The notes under the pieces are model-generated. The model did not search any database, was not told where the DNA came from, and worked only from the letters and a program-made list of their open reading frames with translations. Both the position numbers and the translations under genes were made by a program. From Obesumbacterium proteus (GTDB lineage Bacteria; Pseudomonadota; Gammaproteobacteria; Enterobacterales; Enterobacteriaceae), in NCBI RefSeq assembly GCF_001586165.1, contig NZ_CP014608.1:1302001-1366000 (forward strand): a stretch of 64,000 nucleotides of DNA, given 5' to 3'. How positions within the stretch are numbered: position 1 is the stretch's first letter; the number at the start of each line of letters is the position of its first letter. Positions 34,788 through 43,745 of the stretch are shown here, one piece after another.

Positions 34788-34833
34788 TGCCATTTACAAA
34801 CACACAGAAAAGTGTGTGTTGATTTTTAATGGC
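34788..34833 (+). terminator. hairpin with T-run upstream of the autotransporter
   Basis: AACACACA (34799-34806), loop GAAAAG, TGTGTGTT (34813-34820), then GATTTTT. An outer pair TGCCATT (34788-34794) with AATGGCA (34827-34833) encloses it. It sits some 75 bases before the autotransporter start and could end an upstream transcript or attenuate the leader. Confidence 0.5.
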
Positions 34834-34904
34834 AGTATTTCATTGCAGCAAAAAAACACGTAATCAAAACATCTTATATTTTCATTTATTTATTAGAGCC
34901 ATAT

Positions 34905-37900
34905 ATGAAAAACAAAAAACCTCCGACATCTGGTCAAATAAAAATGACTCAGGGTTGTATCCGTGCTATTGCACATCTCAATATCGGAATGCAGGTCGTA
35001 TTTCCTCTAGCCCTGTCGTTTACCCCGATGATGGTTGCTCGAGCTGAGACCGGAGAAAAAAAGTTTTTTGCTGCGGCCACCGCAGCGAAAACCATTCCTT
35101 ATGTTTTACAGCCTAGCGATACGCTTGCGCAGGTCGCTGAGAAGCATCATCTCACCGTGGCACAACTTAAAACGCTGAATCAATATCGAACCTTTGCCCA
35201 CGGTTTTGAATCAGTGAGCGCTGGTGATGAGATCGACGTTCCTGTTCAGTCCAAAAGCATGGCTACTGATGCTGGCAGTGATGATAGCGCCGAGCTGGCT
35301 CAACGCGCCCAGCAAGCCGGTAATTTTCTACAAAATAACCCCAGTGCTGACAGCGCGAAAGATTTGGCGCGCGGCCAAGCGTTGGGTGCAGCGAACAGCA
35401 AAGCGAATCAAGAAGTTGCCAGTTGGCTGAACGGTAAGGGAAAAGCGCGGGTAAAATTGGATGCCGACCGTGATTTCTCATTAAAAAATTCTGAGCTGGA
35501 TGTGTTGTATCCGCTGTGGGAAAGCAATGCCCATCAGGTGTTTACTCAGGGTTCGGTGCATCATACCGACAGCCGTAATCAGTCTAACTTAGGGGTGGGG
35601 TATCGTTATTTTGAAGGTACCTATATGTTGGGGGCGAATACCTTCTTCGACCACGACTGGTCACGTAGCCATTCTCGTTTAGGCCTCGGCGCAGAATACC
35701 AGCGCGACTTCCTCAAAGTGGCCGCCAACGCCTACATGCGCTTGACCAACTGGAAAAATTCACCGGATTTCGATAACTACGAAGAACGTCCGGCTAACGG
35801 TTGGGATATCCGTACTGAAGGCTATTTGCCTGCCTATCCGGGCATCGGCGGTAAGCTGGTGTATGAACAGTATTACGGCGATCGCGTCGGACTGTTTGGC
35901 AAAGATAATCAACAAAAAGATCCGGTTGCGGTAACGGCTGGCGTTAACTATTCGCCTTTTCCGCTGATGAAGTTTAACGTCGATCACCGCATGGGCAAAA
36001 GCAATCAAAATGACACCCGCGTTGGCATCGATTTGAACTACGTCCTTGGCGCACCGCTCAGCCAGCAGTTGGATAGCGGTATGCTCGCCGCGAGTCGCAG
36101 TCTTGCGGCTAATCGCTATGATTTCGTCGATCGTAACAACAACATCGTGTTGGAATACCGCAAAAAAGAGACCATCAGCCTTAGGTTAGCTTCGCAAATC
36201 AGCGGTTACAGTGGCGAAAGCAAATCACTGGGTGTGTCTGTCAATAGTACCAACGGGGTTGAACGCATTGATTGGACTGCTCCTGAACTGCTGAGTCAGG
36301 GCGGGCAGATTGTTCAGGTTTCTGAGCAGCAGTACAACGTCATTATTCCTGAATACCAATACGGTAGCGATGCCAACAACAGCTATGTGGTGAGCGGCGT
36401 TGCCTATGATAAATCAGGTAATGCATCGCCAAAAGCTGAAAGCTTAGTGGTTGTTGCCTCGGCGGCGGTGAGTACGGTTAACAGTACGCTGACGCCAATG
36501 GAACTCCAGTTACCGAATGATGGTCATTCAACGGCTGAACTGACGCTGGTATTACGTGATGCCAATAACCACCCGATCAGCGGCATAGCGAGTGATATTA
36601 AAACCACGGTTAGCCAGACTGGTCGTGCACAATCTGATGTTACGGTCAGTGGCTTCAGCGAAGATATGAGTCACATCGGCACCTATAAAGCCACCGTTAC
36701 GGCGGGCAAAACTATGGGGGAATACAAACTCACGCCTGAAATCCAGAATATTAAAATCGCTCCAGCAACGCTGTATGTAGGCAGAGCGCCGATGATCAGC
36801 GATTTGACCGTCAGCGGAAAACTGGCATTGGGTGAGCAGCTGTCAGGCCACTATCAATTCGATAGTAATAACGGAAATGCGCAAGATTCTTCCCTCTATC
36901 AATGGGGCAATAAAGGACAGACCGCAGGGCTGAATGGCGCTGAGACTATCGTCACCTCAGGCAGCGTGCCGAGCTATACGTTGATCGCAAGCGATGTTGG
37001 GCAAGTTAAAGAGCTATCGGTTCAAGCACGTAATGGATTAGATACTTTAGGGAATACACTGACCGTGACCACTGCGCCGGGTGATAACGGTAACAACACT
37101 GAAGGCGGCGGAGAAGGCGGTGCGATCGTGGATGAAACCGCAGCACCTAGCATCAGTGATGTAACAATGAGCGGCAAGCTTTCGCTAGGCGAAGCGCTGA
37201 GCGGCAGCTACACCTTTGTACCGCACACCGGTAATCCAACCGATGCGTCGGAATACCAATGGGGTGTGGAAGGCACAACCGCAAGCGTGGTCGATAATGG
37301 CAGCGGTAAAGCGATTAGCCAAAGCGGCGTAGTACCAAGCTATACCCTGCAAAGCAGCGATGCGGGTCAGGTGTTAGAGATGTCGGTACGCGCTAAAAAC
37401 GGCGCTAATGTCTACGGCAACAGCACCACGGTAACCACGGCGCAAACCGGCGGCGGTAACAACACCGAAAACGGTGGCGAAGGCGGCACAATCGTGGATG
37501 AAACCGTAGCGCCAAGCATCAGTACCGTGGCCATCAGTGGCAAGCTGGCGGTGGGCGAAGCGCTAAGCGGTAGTTACACCTTTGTACCGCACACCGGTAA
37601 TCCAACCGATGCGTCGGAATACCAGTGGGGTCTGGAAGGCACAACCGCAAGCGTGGTCGGTAATGGCAGCGGTAAAGCGATTAGCCAAAGTGGCGTAGTA
37701 CCGAGCTATACCCTGCAAAGCAGCGATGCGGGTCAGGTGTTAGAGATGTCGGTACGTGCTAAAAACGGCGCTAATGTCTACGGCAACAGCTCCACGGTAA
37801 CCACGGCGCAAACCGGCGGTGGTAATAACACCGAAGGCGGCGGTGACGGCGGTGCGATCGTGGATGAGGCCGCAGCACCAAGCATTAGCAATGTGGTGAT

Positions 37901-40900
37901 GAGCGGCAAGCTGTCCGCGGGCGAAGCGCTGAGCGGCAGCTACACCTTTGTGCCGCACACCGGTAATCCAACCGACACGTCTGAATACCAGTGGGGTGTG
38001 GAAGGCACAACCGCAAGCGTAGTTGATAACGGCAACGGTAAAGCGATCGGCCAAAGCGGCGTGGTACCAAGCTATACCCTGCAAAACAGCGATGCAGGTC
38101 AGGTGTTGGAGATGTCAGTACGCGCTAAAAATGGCGCTAATGTCTACGGCAACTCTGCCACGGTAACTACGGCACAAAGCGGCGGTGGCAATAACACCGA
38201 AGGCGGTGGCGAAGGCGGCACAATCGTGGATGAGACCGCGGCGCCAAGCATCAGCAATGTGGTGATGAGCGGCAAGCTGTCCGCAGGAGAAGCGCTGAGC
38301 GGCAGCTACACCTTTGTGCCGAATACGGGTAATACAACCGATGCGTCGGAATACCAGTGGGGTCTGGAAGGCACAACCGCGAGCGTGGTCGATAATGGCA
38401 GCGGCAAAACAATCGGCCAAAGTGGCGTAGTACCAAGCTATATCCTACAAAGCAGCGATGCGGGTCAGGTATTAGAGATGTCGGTACGCGCTAAAAATGG
38501 CGCTAATGTCTACGGCAACAGCTCCACGGTAACCACGGCGCAAAGCGGTGGTGGTAATAACACCGAAGGCGGCGGTGACGGCGGTGCGATCGTGGATGAG
38601 ACCGCGGCGCCAAGTATCAGTACCGTGGCCATCAGCGGCAAGCTGGCGGTGGGCGAAGCGCTGAGCGGTAGCTACACCTTTGTACCGCACACCGGTAATC
38701 CAACTGATGCGTCGGAATACCAGTGGGGTCTGGAAGGCACAACCGCGAGCGTGGTTGATAACGGTAACGGTAAAGCGATTAGCCAAAGTGGTATGGTACC
38801 AAGCTATATCCTGCAAAGCAGCGATGCGGGCCAGGTGTTAGAGATGTCGGTACGTGCTAAAAACGGCGCTAATGTCTATGGCAACAGTGCCACGGTAACC
38901 ACGGCGCAAACCGGCGGCGGTAACAACACCGAAGACGGTGGCGAAGGCGGCACAATCGTGGATGAAACCGCAGCGCCAAGCATTAGCAATGTGGCAATGA
39001 GCGGCAAGCTGGCGGTGGGCGAAGCGCTGAGCGGCAGCTACACCTTTGTGCCGCACACCGGTAATCCAACCGATGTGTCGGAATACCAGTGGGGTCTGGA
39101 AGGCACAACCGCAAGCGTGGTCGATAATGGCAGCGGTAAAGCAATTAGCCAAAGCGGCGTGGTACCAAACTATACCTTGCAAAGCAGCGATGTGGGTCAA
39201 GTGTTAGAGATGTCGGTACGTGCCAAAAACGGCGCTAATGTCTACGGCAACAGCACCACGGTAACCACGGCACAAACCGGCGGTGGTAATAACACCGAAG
39301 GTGGTGGTGACGGCGGTGCGATCGTGGATGAAAGCGTCGCACCGAGTATCAGCAATGTGGCCATCAGCGGTAAGCTGGCGGTGGGCCAAGCGCTGAGCGG
39401 CAGCTACGCCTTTGAGCCGCACACCGGTAATATAAAAGACAGCTCGGAATACCAGTGGGGTGTGGAAGGCACAACCGCAAGCGTAGTTGATAACGGCAAC
39501 GGTAAAGCGATTAGCCAAAGTGGCATCGTACCGAGCTACACCCTGCAAAGCAGCGATGCGGGTCAGGTGTTAGAGATGTCGGTACGTGCTAAGAACGGCG
39601 CCAATGTGTATGGCAATAGTGAAACGGTGAGCACCGCCCAGACCGGCGGTGGTAATAACACCGAAGGTGGTGGTGACGGCGGAGCGATTGTTGATGAAAC
39701 CGCAGCACCAAGCATCAGCAACGTGGCAATGAGTGGCAAGTTGGCTGTGGGTGAAGCCCTGAGCGGCAGTTACACCTTTGTACCGAACACCGGTAATCCA
39801 AAAGACAACTCGGAATACCAGTGGGGCTTGAAAGGCAAAACGGCAAGCGTGGTGAACAGCGGCGGCGGCAGCGCAATTAGTCAAAGTGGTGTAGTACCGA
39901 GCTACACTCTGCAAAGCAGCGATGCGGGTCAGGTGTTGGAGATGTCGGTACGCGCTAAAAACGGCGCGAAGGTTTACGGCAATACTACCACGGTAACCAC
40001 CGCGCAAAATGGCGGCGGCAACACTACCGAGGGCGGGGGTAACGGTGGCGCGATCGTTGATGAATCCGTAGCACCAAGTATCACTACCGTGGCCATCAGC
40101 GGCAAGCTAGGAGTGGGCGAAGCGCTGAGCGGCAGCTACACCTTTGTGCCGAATACGGGTAATCCAGCCGATAAGTCGGAATACCAGTGGGGAGTGAAAG
40201 GCACGACCGCAAGCGTAGTGGGCAACGGCAGTGGTAAAGCAATCAGCCAAAGCGGCGTGGTTCCAAAATACACTATTCAGGCGACTGATGCTGGTAAGGT
40301 GTTGGAGGTTTCTGTACGGGCTAAAAATGGTGCGAGTATTACGGGCAATACCCAGACAGTTAATACAGCACAAACAGGGGGCGGTAATAATACTGATGGT
40401 GGTGTTGGTGGCGAAGTGGTCGAGCCATATAAATTTACTGTAAGCCCGAGCAGCAGAACTGTTGGTGAAACATTACAGTACCAGTATTCCTTAACTGCTA
40501 CTGCAAATGGTAAACAAGTGAATGTACCTAATGGCAATATTACATGGTCCTCAAGTAAAACCAATGTTGCCACTATTGCTTCATCTGGGGTGGCTACTGC
40601 GAAAACTGAAGGTAATACAATAATTAGAGCAAAGGGAACATATAACTCAGAAGCTTTTGATGCAACTGCAACATTAAATGTTTCTCCGTTGGTTTACTCA
40701 AAACTATATGGGGTTACAAATACTCAGAACGCCAGTGTTGTTGTTAAACCACCTAGTTACACTATAGATATGAGCTGCGGAGATATAGTGGATAATATGG
40801 GAGGTGTCGGTGGTCAAGGAGGTGACCATACAGTGATATCTAACACCGAGAATATCACTAAAATAATAACAACCACAGGTTCTTATCAAGGGAATAATGT

Positions 40901-41084
40901 AGTTGCAAAGATAGATTTTATATCTTCCACTGGTAATACTCAGACGTGTGGAAAGGGGTTGACGGTAGGAGGAAACCCTGTAACTGAGACATATACGGTG
41001 CCTGGAGACTATAGAATTCAAGGGTATAAAGCATATGGAAACAAATATGTTTCAGGTGTTCAATACATTACAGTTCTAAAGTAA
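34905..41084 (+). CDS. giant inverse autotransporter adhesin (intimin/invasin family)
   Basis: A 2059-residue type Ve secretion protein. A long signal peptide (to about residue 47, ARA/ETG) is followed by a LysM-like murein-binding domain (64-113), a linker, and the inverse autotransporter beta-barrel (about 155-430; ELDVLYPLWES, NTFFDHDWSRSHSRLGLGAE). Then come an Ig-like domain (about 520-620), one diverged repeat (from about 627) and nine repeats of 122 residues (743-1840), each with a Gly-rich linker and the stretch LEMSVRAKNGANVYGN. A Big_2-like domain (about 1843-1925) and a terminal domain with two Cys (MSCGDI, TQTCGKG) form the tip. It should sit in the outer membrane and display the repeats as a rod; the ligand is unknown. 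Confidence 0.92.
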   Translation: MKNKKPPTSGQIKMTQGCIRAIAHLNIGMQVVFPLALSFTPMMVARAETGEKKFFAAATAAKTIPYVLQPSDTLAQVAEKHHLTVAQLKTLNQYRTFAHGFESVSAGDEIDVPVQSKSMATDAGSDDSAELAQRAQQAGNFLQNNPSADSAKDLARGQALGAANSKANQEVASWLNGKGKARVKLDADRDFSLKNSELDVLYPLWESNAHQVFTQGSVHHTDSRNQSNLGVGYRYFEGTYMLGANTFFDHDWSRSHSRLGLGAEYQRDFLKVAANAYMRLTNWKNSPDFDNYEERPANGWDIRTEGYLPAYPGIGGKLVYEQYYGDRVGLFGKDNQQKDPVAVTAGVNYSPFPLMKFNVDHRMGKSNQNDTRVGIDLNYVLGAPLSQQLDSGMLAASRSLAANRYDFVDRNNNIVLEYRKKETISLRLASQISGYSGESKSLGVSVNSTNGVERIDWTAPELLSQGGQIVQVSEQQYNVIIPEYQYGSDANNSYVVSGVAYDKSGNASPKAESLVVVASAAVSTVNSTLTPMELQLPNDGHSTAELTLVLRDANNHPISGIASDIKTTVSQTGRAQSDVTVSGFSEDMSHIGTYKATVTAGKTMGEYKLTPEIQNIKIAPATLYVGRAPMISDLTVSGKLALGEQLSGHYQFDSNNGNAQDSSLYQWGNKGQTAGLNGAETIVTSGSVPSYTLIASDVGQVKELSVQARNGLDTLGNTLTVTTAPGDNGNNTEGGGEGGAIVDETAAPSISDVTMSGKLSLGEALSGSYTFVPHTGNPTDASEYQWGVEGTTASVVDNGSGKAISQSGVVPSYTLQSSDAGQVLEMSVRAKNGANVYGNSTTVTTAQTGGGNNTENGGEGGTIVDETVAPSISTVAISGKLAVGEALSGSYTFVPHTGNPTDASEYQWGLEGTTASVVGNGSGKAISQSGVVPSYTLQSSDAGQVLEMSVRAKNGANVYGNSSTVTTAQTGGGNNTEGGGDGGAIVDEAAAPSISNVVMSGKLSAGEALSGSYTFVPHTGNPTDTSEYQWGVEGTTASVVDNGNGKAIGQSGVVPSYTLQNSDAGQVLEMSVRAKNGANVYGNSATVTTAQSGGGNNTEGGGEGGTIVDETAAPSISNVVMSGKLSAGEALSGSYTFVPNTGNTTDASEYQWGLEGTTASVVDNGSGKTIGQSGVVPSYILQSSDAGQVLEMSVRAKNGANVYGNSSTVTTAQSGGGNNTEGGGDGGAIVDETAAPSISTVAISGKLAVGEALSGSYTFVPHTGNPTDASEYQWGLEGTTASVVDNGNGKAISQSGMVPSYILQSSDAGQVLEMSVRAKNGANVYGNSATVTTAQTGGGNNTEDGGEGGTIVDETAAPSISNVAMSGKLAVGEALSGSYTFVPHTGNPTDVSEYQWGLEGTTASVVDNGSGKAISQSGVVPNYTLQSSDVGQVLEMSVRAKNGANVYGNSTTVTTAQTGGGNNTEGGGDGGAIVDESVAPSISNVAISGKLAVGQALSGSYAFEPHTGNIKDSSEYQWGVEGTTASVVDNGNGKAISQSGIVPSYTLQSSDAGQVLEMSVRAKNGANVYGNSETVSTAQTGGGNNTEGGGDGGAIVDETAAPSISNVAMSGKLAVGEALSGSYTFVPNTGNPKDNSEYQWGLKGKTASVVNSGGGSAISQSGVVPSYTLQSSDAGQVLEMSVRAKNGAKVYGNTTTVTTAQNGGGNTTEGGGNGGAIVDESVAPSITTVAISGKLGVGEALSGSYTFVPNTGNPADKSEYQWGVKGTTASVVGNGSGKAISQSGVVPKYTIQATDAGKVLEVSVRAKNGASITGNTQTVNTAQTGGGNNTDGGVGGEVVEPYKFTVSPSSRTVGETLQYQYSLTATANGKQVNVPNGNITWSSSKTNVATIASSGVATAKTEGNTIIRAKGTYNSEAFDATATLNVSPLVYSKLYGVTNTQNASVVVKPPSYTIDMSCGDIVDNMGGVGGQGGDHTVISNTENITKIITTTGSYQGNNVVAKIDFISSTGNTQTCGKGLTVGGNPVTETYTVPGDYRIQGYKAYGNKYVSGVQYITVLK
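37131..40424 (+). repeat. nine in-frame 366-base tandem repeats
   Basis: Units begin (GATGA) at 37131, 37497, 37863, 38229, 38595, 38961, 39327, 39693 and 40059: every spacing is exactly 366 bases, without one indel. Inner units are almost identical in DNA and outer ones (the last two) more diverged, the pattern expected from unequal crossing-over or gene conversion. Copy number may vary among strains, and short-read assembly could have collapsed it. Confidence 0.95.
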
Positions 41085-41154
41085 TAACGAAAGAATTATG
41101 TAATCAGATAGTTCAGTAAATTATAACCATCAAATAATTTACTAAATGAAAGCA

Positions 41155-41202
41155 ACTCCCGCCTATTCATGATCTTATTCAGGATTATGAATGGGTGGGA
41201 GT
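41155..41202. terminator. long hairpin after the autotransporter
   Basis: Two 20-base arms (41155-41174 and 41183-41202) pair along their whole length if three G-U wobbles are allowed; loop of eight. It lies 70 bases beyond the autotransporter stop. The T content after it is modest (CTTTATATATT). Confidence 0.6.
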
Positions 41203-41242
41203 ACAGTCTTTATATATTCAATTATTTTGTACGGGTGAGTGA

Positions 41243-41668
41243 GTGCGAAGAAATGTATTATTTATACTCCTGGTTGTAAGTTTTTCTTGCTTTTCAAAAT
41301 CTGACATTAGCCTTGAGTTTCATATGGGAGTAGGTACCAATGGCCATTATGAAATTGGCGGAACGATGGAGAATAAAAGTTCAGAAACATTGCCATATAG
41401 CGCGCTGACTTATATCACTATCGATAAAAACTGTGTGCCAAGCGGTGCGAAAGTAGCTAATCTTGGCTCAATAAAAGCGAATGGTACGTTGGAATTTAGG
41501 ATCCCCGTTGACGGTGTCTTATCTTCATACCGCGTTTTAAGCGTATCGGCCTGGAATGATATGGGGGTTCCTGTCGATGTTGATGATAAAACGGCGGAGA
41601 TAATTAAAAACCGAGATGCGGAGTTTATGAATAGCTGCAAGTTAAAACGTGCGGGCGGCGCTCATTGA
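41243..41668 (+). CDS. secreted protein of unknown function
   Basis: A 141-residue protein with a GTG start (GGGTGAG upstream) and an N-terminal signal peptide (NVLFILLVVSFSCFSKS; cleavage near there). The mature part looks like a small beta-sandwich, of the kind found in proteins that describe unstructured additions to surface systems (NGHYEIGGTMENKSSE, LEFRIPVDG). It has two Cys (residue near 60 and C-terminal) that could form a disulfide. It follows the autotransporter on the same strand but after a hairpin. No family recognised. Confidence 0.65.
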   Translation: MRRNVLFILLVVSFSCFSKSDISLEFHMGVGTNGHYEIGGTMENKSSETLPYSALTYITIDKNCVPSGAKVANLGSIKANGTLEFRIPVDGVLSSYRVLSVSAWNDMGVPVDVDDKTAEIIKNRDAEFMNSCKLKRAGGAH

Positions 41669-41690
41669 TTGGCGAAAGATGTAAAATTAA

Positions 41691-41720
41691 AGGGAGTCAG
41701 TAAAATTACACTAACTCCCT
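41691..41720. terminator. bidirectional terminator between convergent genes
   Basis: AGGGAGTCAGT (41691-41701) pairs with ACTAACTCCCT (41710-41720) with one mismatch, flanked by A-rich sequence to the left and CTTATTTATT to the right. It serves the 41243 gene and mdtO. Confidence 0.75.
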
Positions 41721-41766
41721 CTTATTTATTCCATAATAATGGTTCACTCATTAATTGTAGAAAGAA

Positions 41767-43734
41767 TTATATTTCGTGAAGGAGCAACCAAAAGCTATAA
41801 ATCGAGTCGCTGAGCAAAGTAAGCATAGATGATACTTCTTTGGATAATCCTTCCGGTAAATCAGGCAGAGTCATATTATCGTCTTTCTCCCCCGTTTTTA
41901 GCCGCTTAACAATAACGCCGAGATTTTCTACGTTTTGCTGGATAAAACATCCTACTACGGGGTTAACAGGCGCGTTTTGCTGACACCAAAGCACCACCGC
42001 ATCAGTACTGATCAGCATGCTTTTTGCCTGTTGCAGGATCTCCTGTAGTTTCTGACAGGTCCCATCATGCGAACCTTCTGCTTTCATCCAAGTAGGTTCA
42101 AGGGCAATCTCGGTGGCTAAATCCTCACACCCTTTAAAGCTCACCATCAAAGCGCCTCGTTTATCTTCGGCAGCATTTTTCATGGATAGGCTAGTTTTCA
42201 TTAAGTCCATTAAGCCAGCGAGTTTAAGCTGTAATACTTCGCCATTTCGTTCGGGCTTAATTAAGGTTTGAATCAGCCCAGCGATAATGATGCCTAGAAT
42301 AACGCCAACAATCCTGTCACGTACCTCGGTGAGATCGTTGACCGGCGTAAAGCCATTGAGTACGGCAAGTGAGAAAGTTAGCAGCATTTGAATGCCAGCA
42401 TAGCTAATATTCTCTGAGCCAGTGGCAACCCATGAACAAAACATAAAAATAGGCGCAGAAAGTAATAACAGCCCAAACAGCGTGGTTAAATTTGGCAGAA
42501 TAAAAACAATAGCAATCAGTGCCGCAATACTTCCAGCAATAGCACCTAATAAACGTAGCGTGATTTTTCGCTGTGTTTTGCCTAAACCGGGCTGGGCAAC
42601 AACGAGGCAGGTTAGCATGATGGTGTGAATACCAAACCAGTCTGTGGCGGTATAAAAAATATAGCAAATCAGCGCGCTAAGTAATGTTTTTAATGCATAG
42701 GTAACATAGATTTTATTTGAGAATGCATCAGGAACGAAGAATGAGAATTTTTTCTTTGGGTTAGAGTGGGTATCGTAAGAGACTTTTTTATTTTGATCGT
42801 AATTATTTATCACCTTCGCCATTTCACGTAGGGTTGTATCTTCTGCATTCGTATTAATAGCCGCTGGTGTAAGAGGCTCTAATTGATTTTTTAAACTGGC
42901 TATCATAACTTCACAAACAGACTTAATCCTTAAGGCTGTTTCACGGGATTTTTGGTTGATTATCTCCACTGGAAAATGGCACGAAAGGGAGCGTAGTTCA
43001 GAAACCATTGTCACCATTGCTAATTGCGCCGTATGATCGTTAGAGCTTAACCGATCGCGGGATTTAGTATATTGCAGCAGTTTATACAGCGATTGTAAAT
43101 CTTGCCCAATCGAAGCGAGGGTATTTTCTTTTCTCTTAAGCTCATTGTCTGGCGTTAAGAGATCCGCTATATGCTTAAGCTGCGATATAACCGTTTTGTT
43201 GAGTAATTTTTCCGGCTCTGAGGGAAGAAATAAAGCATTAATAATGAGAGTGACGGCAATGGCATAGCTCATCGCCACCCATACCCACAAAATATTTCTG
43301 ATGATTTCTTCTGAATCTGAACTTACATCAACAAAACTTTGTGAAAAAATAACGATCAGAGCGACTAAATAGAATATCACGCCATATTTTGAGGCTCGCA
43401 TCATAAATAGGCTGATAAAGGCCACTAATGATGCCAGTAAAATGCGTAAAAATGGGACGTCCCAGGTTACTTTTAAAATTAACAGCGACGTTGCTACGGC
43501 CAGTGCGATAGAAATTATAAAAAACAGGCCAGTGAGTTTGGTCACCACAATATTGGTTTGGGTGACAAAAAACACCACGATAAGTGATAGTGCTAGATCG
43601 GGGATTTGTAACGTTTGGCTGAGAATAACCACAATGATACAGGCCACGGTGGTTCGTAGGATCTGGTTTGCTCGGCCCGGATAAAACCCAAGTCCCTGAT
43701 AAAATCGAGAGACGAAGAGGTCAAATGATTTCAT
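41767..43734 (-). CDS. mdtO: FUSC-family inner-membrane efflux component MdtO-like
   Basis: A 655-residue protein with two blocks of membrane helices (about 25-165 and 350-480) separated by soluble regions, the architecture of MdtO, AaeB and YccS. The second block has the FUSC core TALKTLLSALICYIFYTATD-like pattern with WFGIHTIMLTCLVVAQPG. It lies 11 bases after the mdtN stop, in the order ytcA-mdtN-mdtO seen in E. coli. MdtO with MdtN is linked to resistance to sulfa drugs and acriflavine-like compounds. Function here is by homology. Confidence 0.82.
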   Translation of the reverse strand: MKSFDLFVSRFYQGLGFYPGRANQILRTTVACIIVVILSQTLQIPDLALSLIVVFFVTQTNIVVTKLTGLFFIISIALAVATSLLILKVTWDVPFLRILLASLVAFISLFMMRASKYGVIFYLVALIVIFSQSFVDVSSDSEEIIRNILWVWVAMSYAIAVTLIINALFLPSEPEKLLNKTVISQLKHIADLLTPDNELKRKENTLASIGQDLQSLYKLLQYTKSRDRLSSNDHTAQLAMVTMVSELRSLSCHFPVEIINQKSRETALRIKSVCEVMIASLKNQLEPLTPAAINTNAEDTTLREMAKVINNYDQNKKVSYDTHSNPKKKFSFFVPDAFSNKIYVTYALKTLLSALICYIFYTATDWFGIHTIMLTCLVVAQPGLGKTQRKITLRLLGAIAGSIAALIAIVFILPNLTTLFGLLLLSAPIFMFCSWVATGSENISYAGIQMLLTFSLAVLNGFTPVNDLTEVRDRIVGVILGIIIAGLIQTLIKPERNGEVLQLKLAGLMDLMKTSLSMKNAAEDKRGALMVSFKGCEDLATEIALEPTWMKAEGSHDGTCQKLQEILQQAKSMLISTDAVVLWCQQNAPVNPVVGCFIQQNVENLGVIVKRLKTGEKDDNMTLPDLPEGLSKEVSSMLTLLSDSIYSFWLLLHEI

Positions 43735-43745
43735 TCTTATTTCCT

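Larger units (their letters stand above)
33657..34904. other. AT-rich gene-poor region before the autotransporter
   Basis: About 1.25 kb with no credible gene and marked AT-richness. It contains a direct repeat GGAATCC(C/T)ACGCACG at 33714-33728 and 33873-33887; the second copy is part of the EvgA-like palindrome at 33878-33891, followed by a -10-like TATACT at 33924-33929. A 12-base palindrome GATCATATGATC is at 34347-34358. A hairpin with T-run is at 34799-34826. It may hold a small RNA, a long 5' leader or an H-NS-bound silencer. Confidence 0.5.

Noticed and set aside
37740..40373. A series of minus-strand ORFs of 61-145 codons opposite the adhesin repeats
   Set aside because: They recur with the 366-base period and are only the antisense reading of the repeat; none has a ribosome site or a known fold.
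37131..40424. Regular direct repeats as a possible CRISPR array
   Set aside because: Units are 366 bases, in frame, and code for a continuous protein; there are no short repeats with unique spacers and no cas genes.
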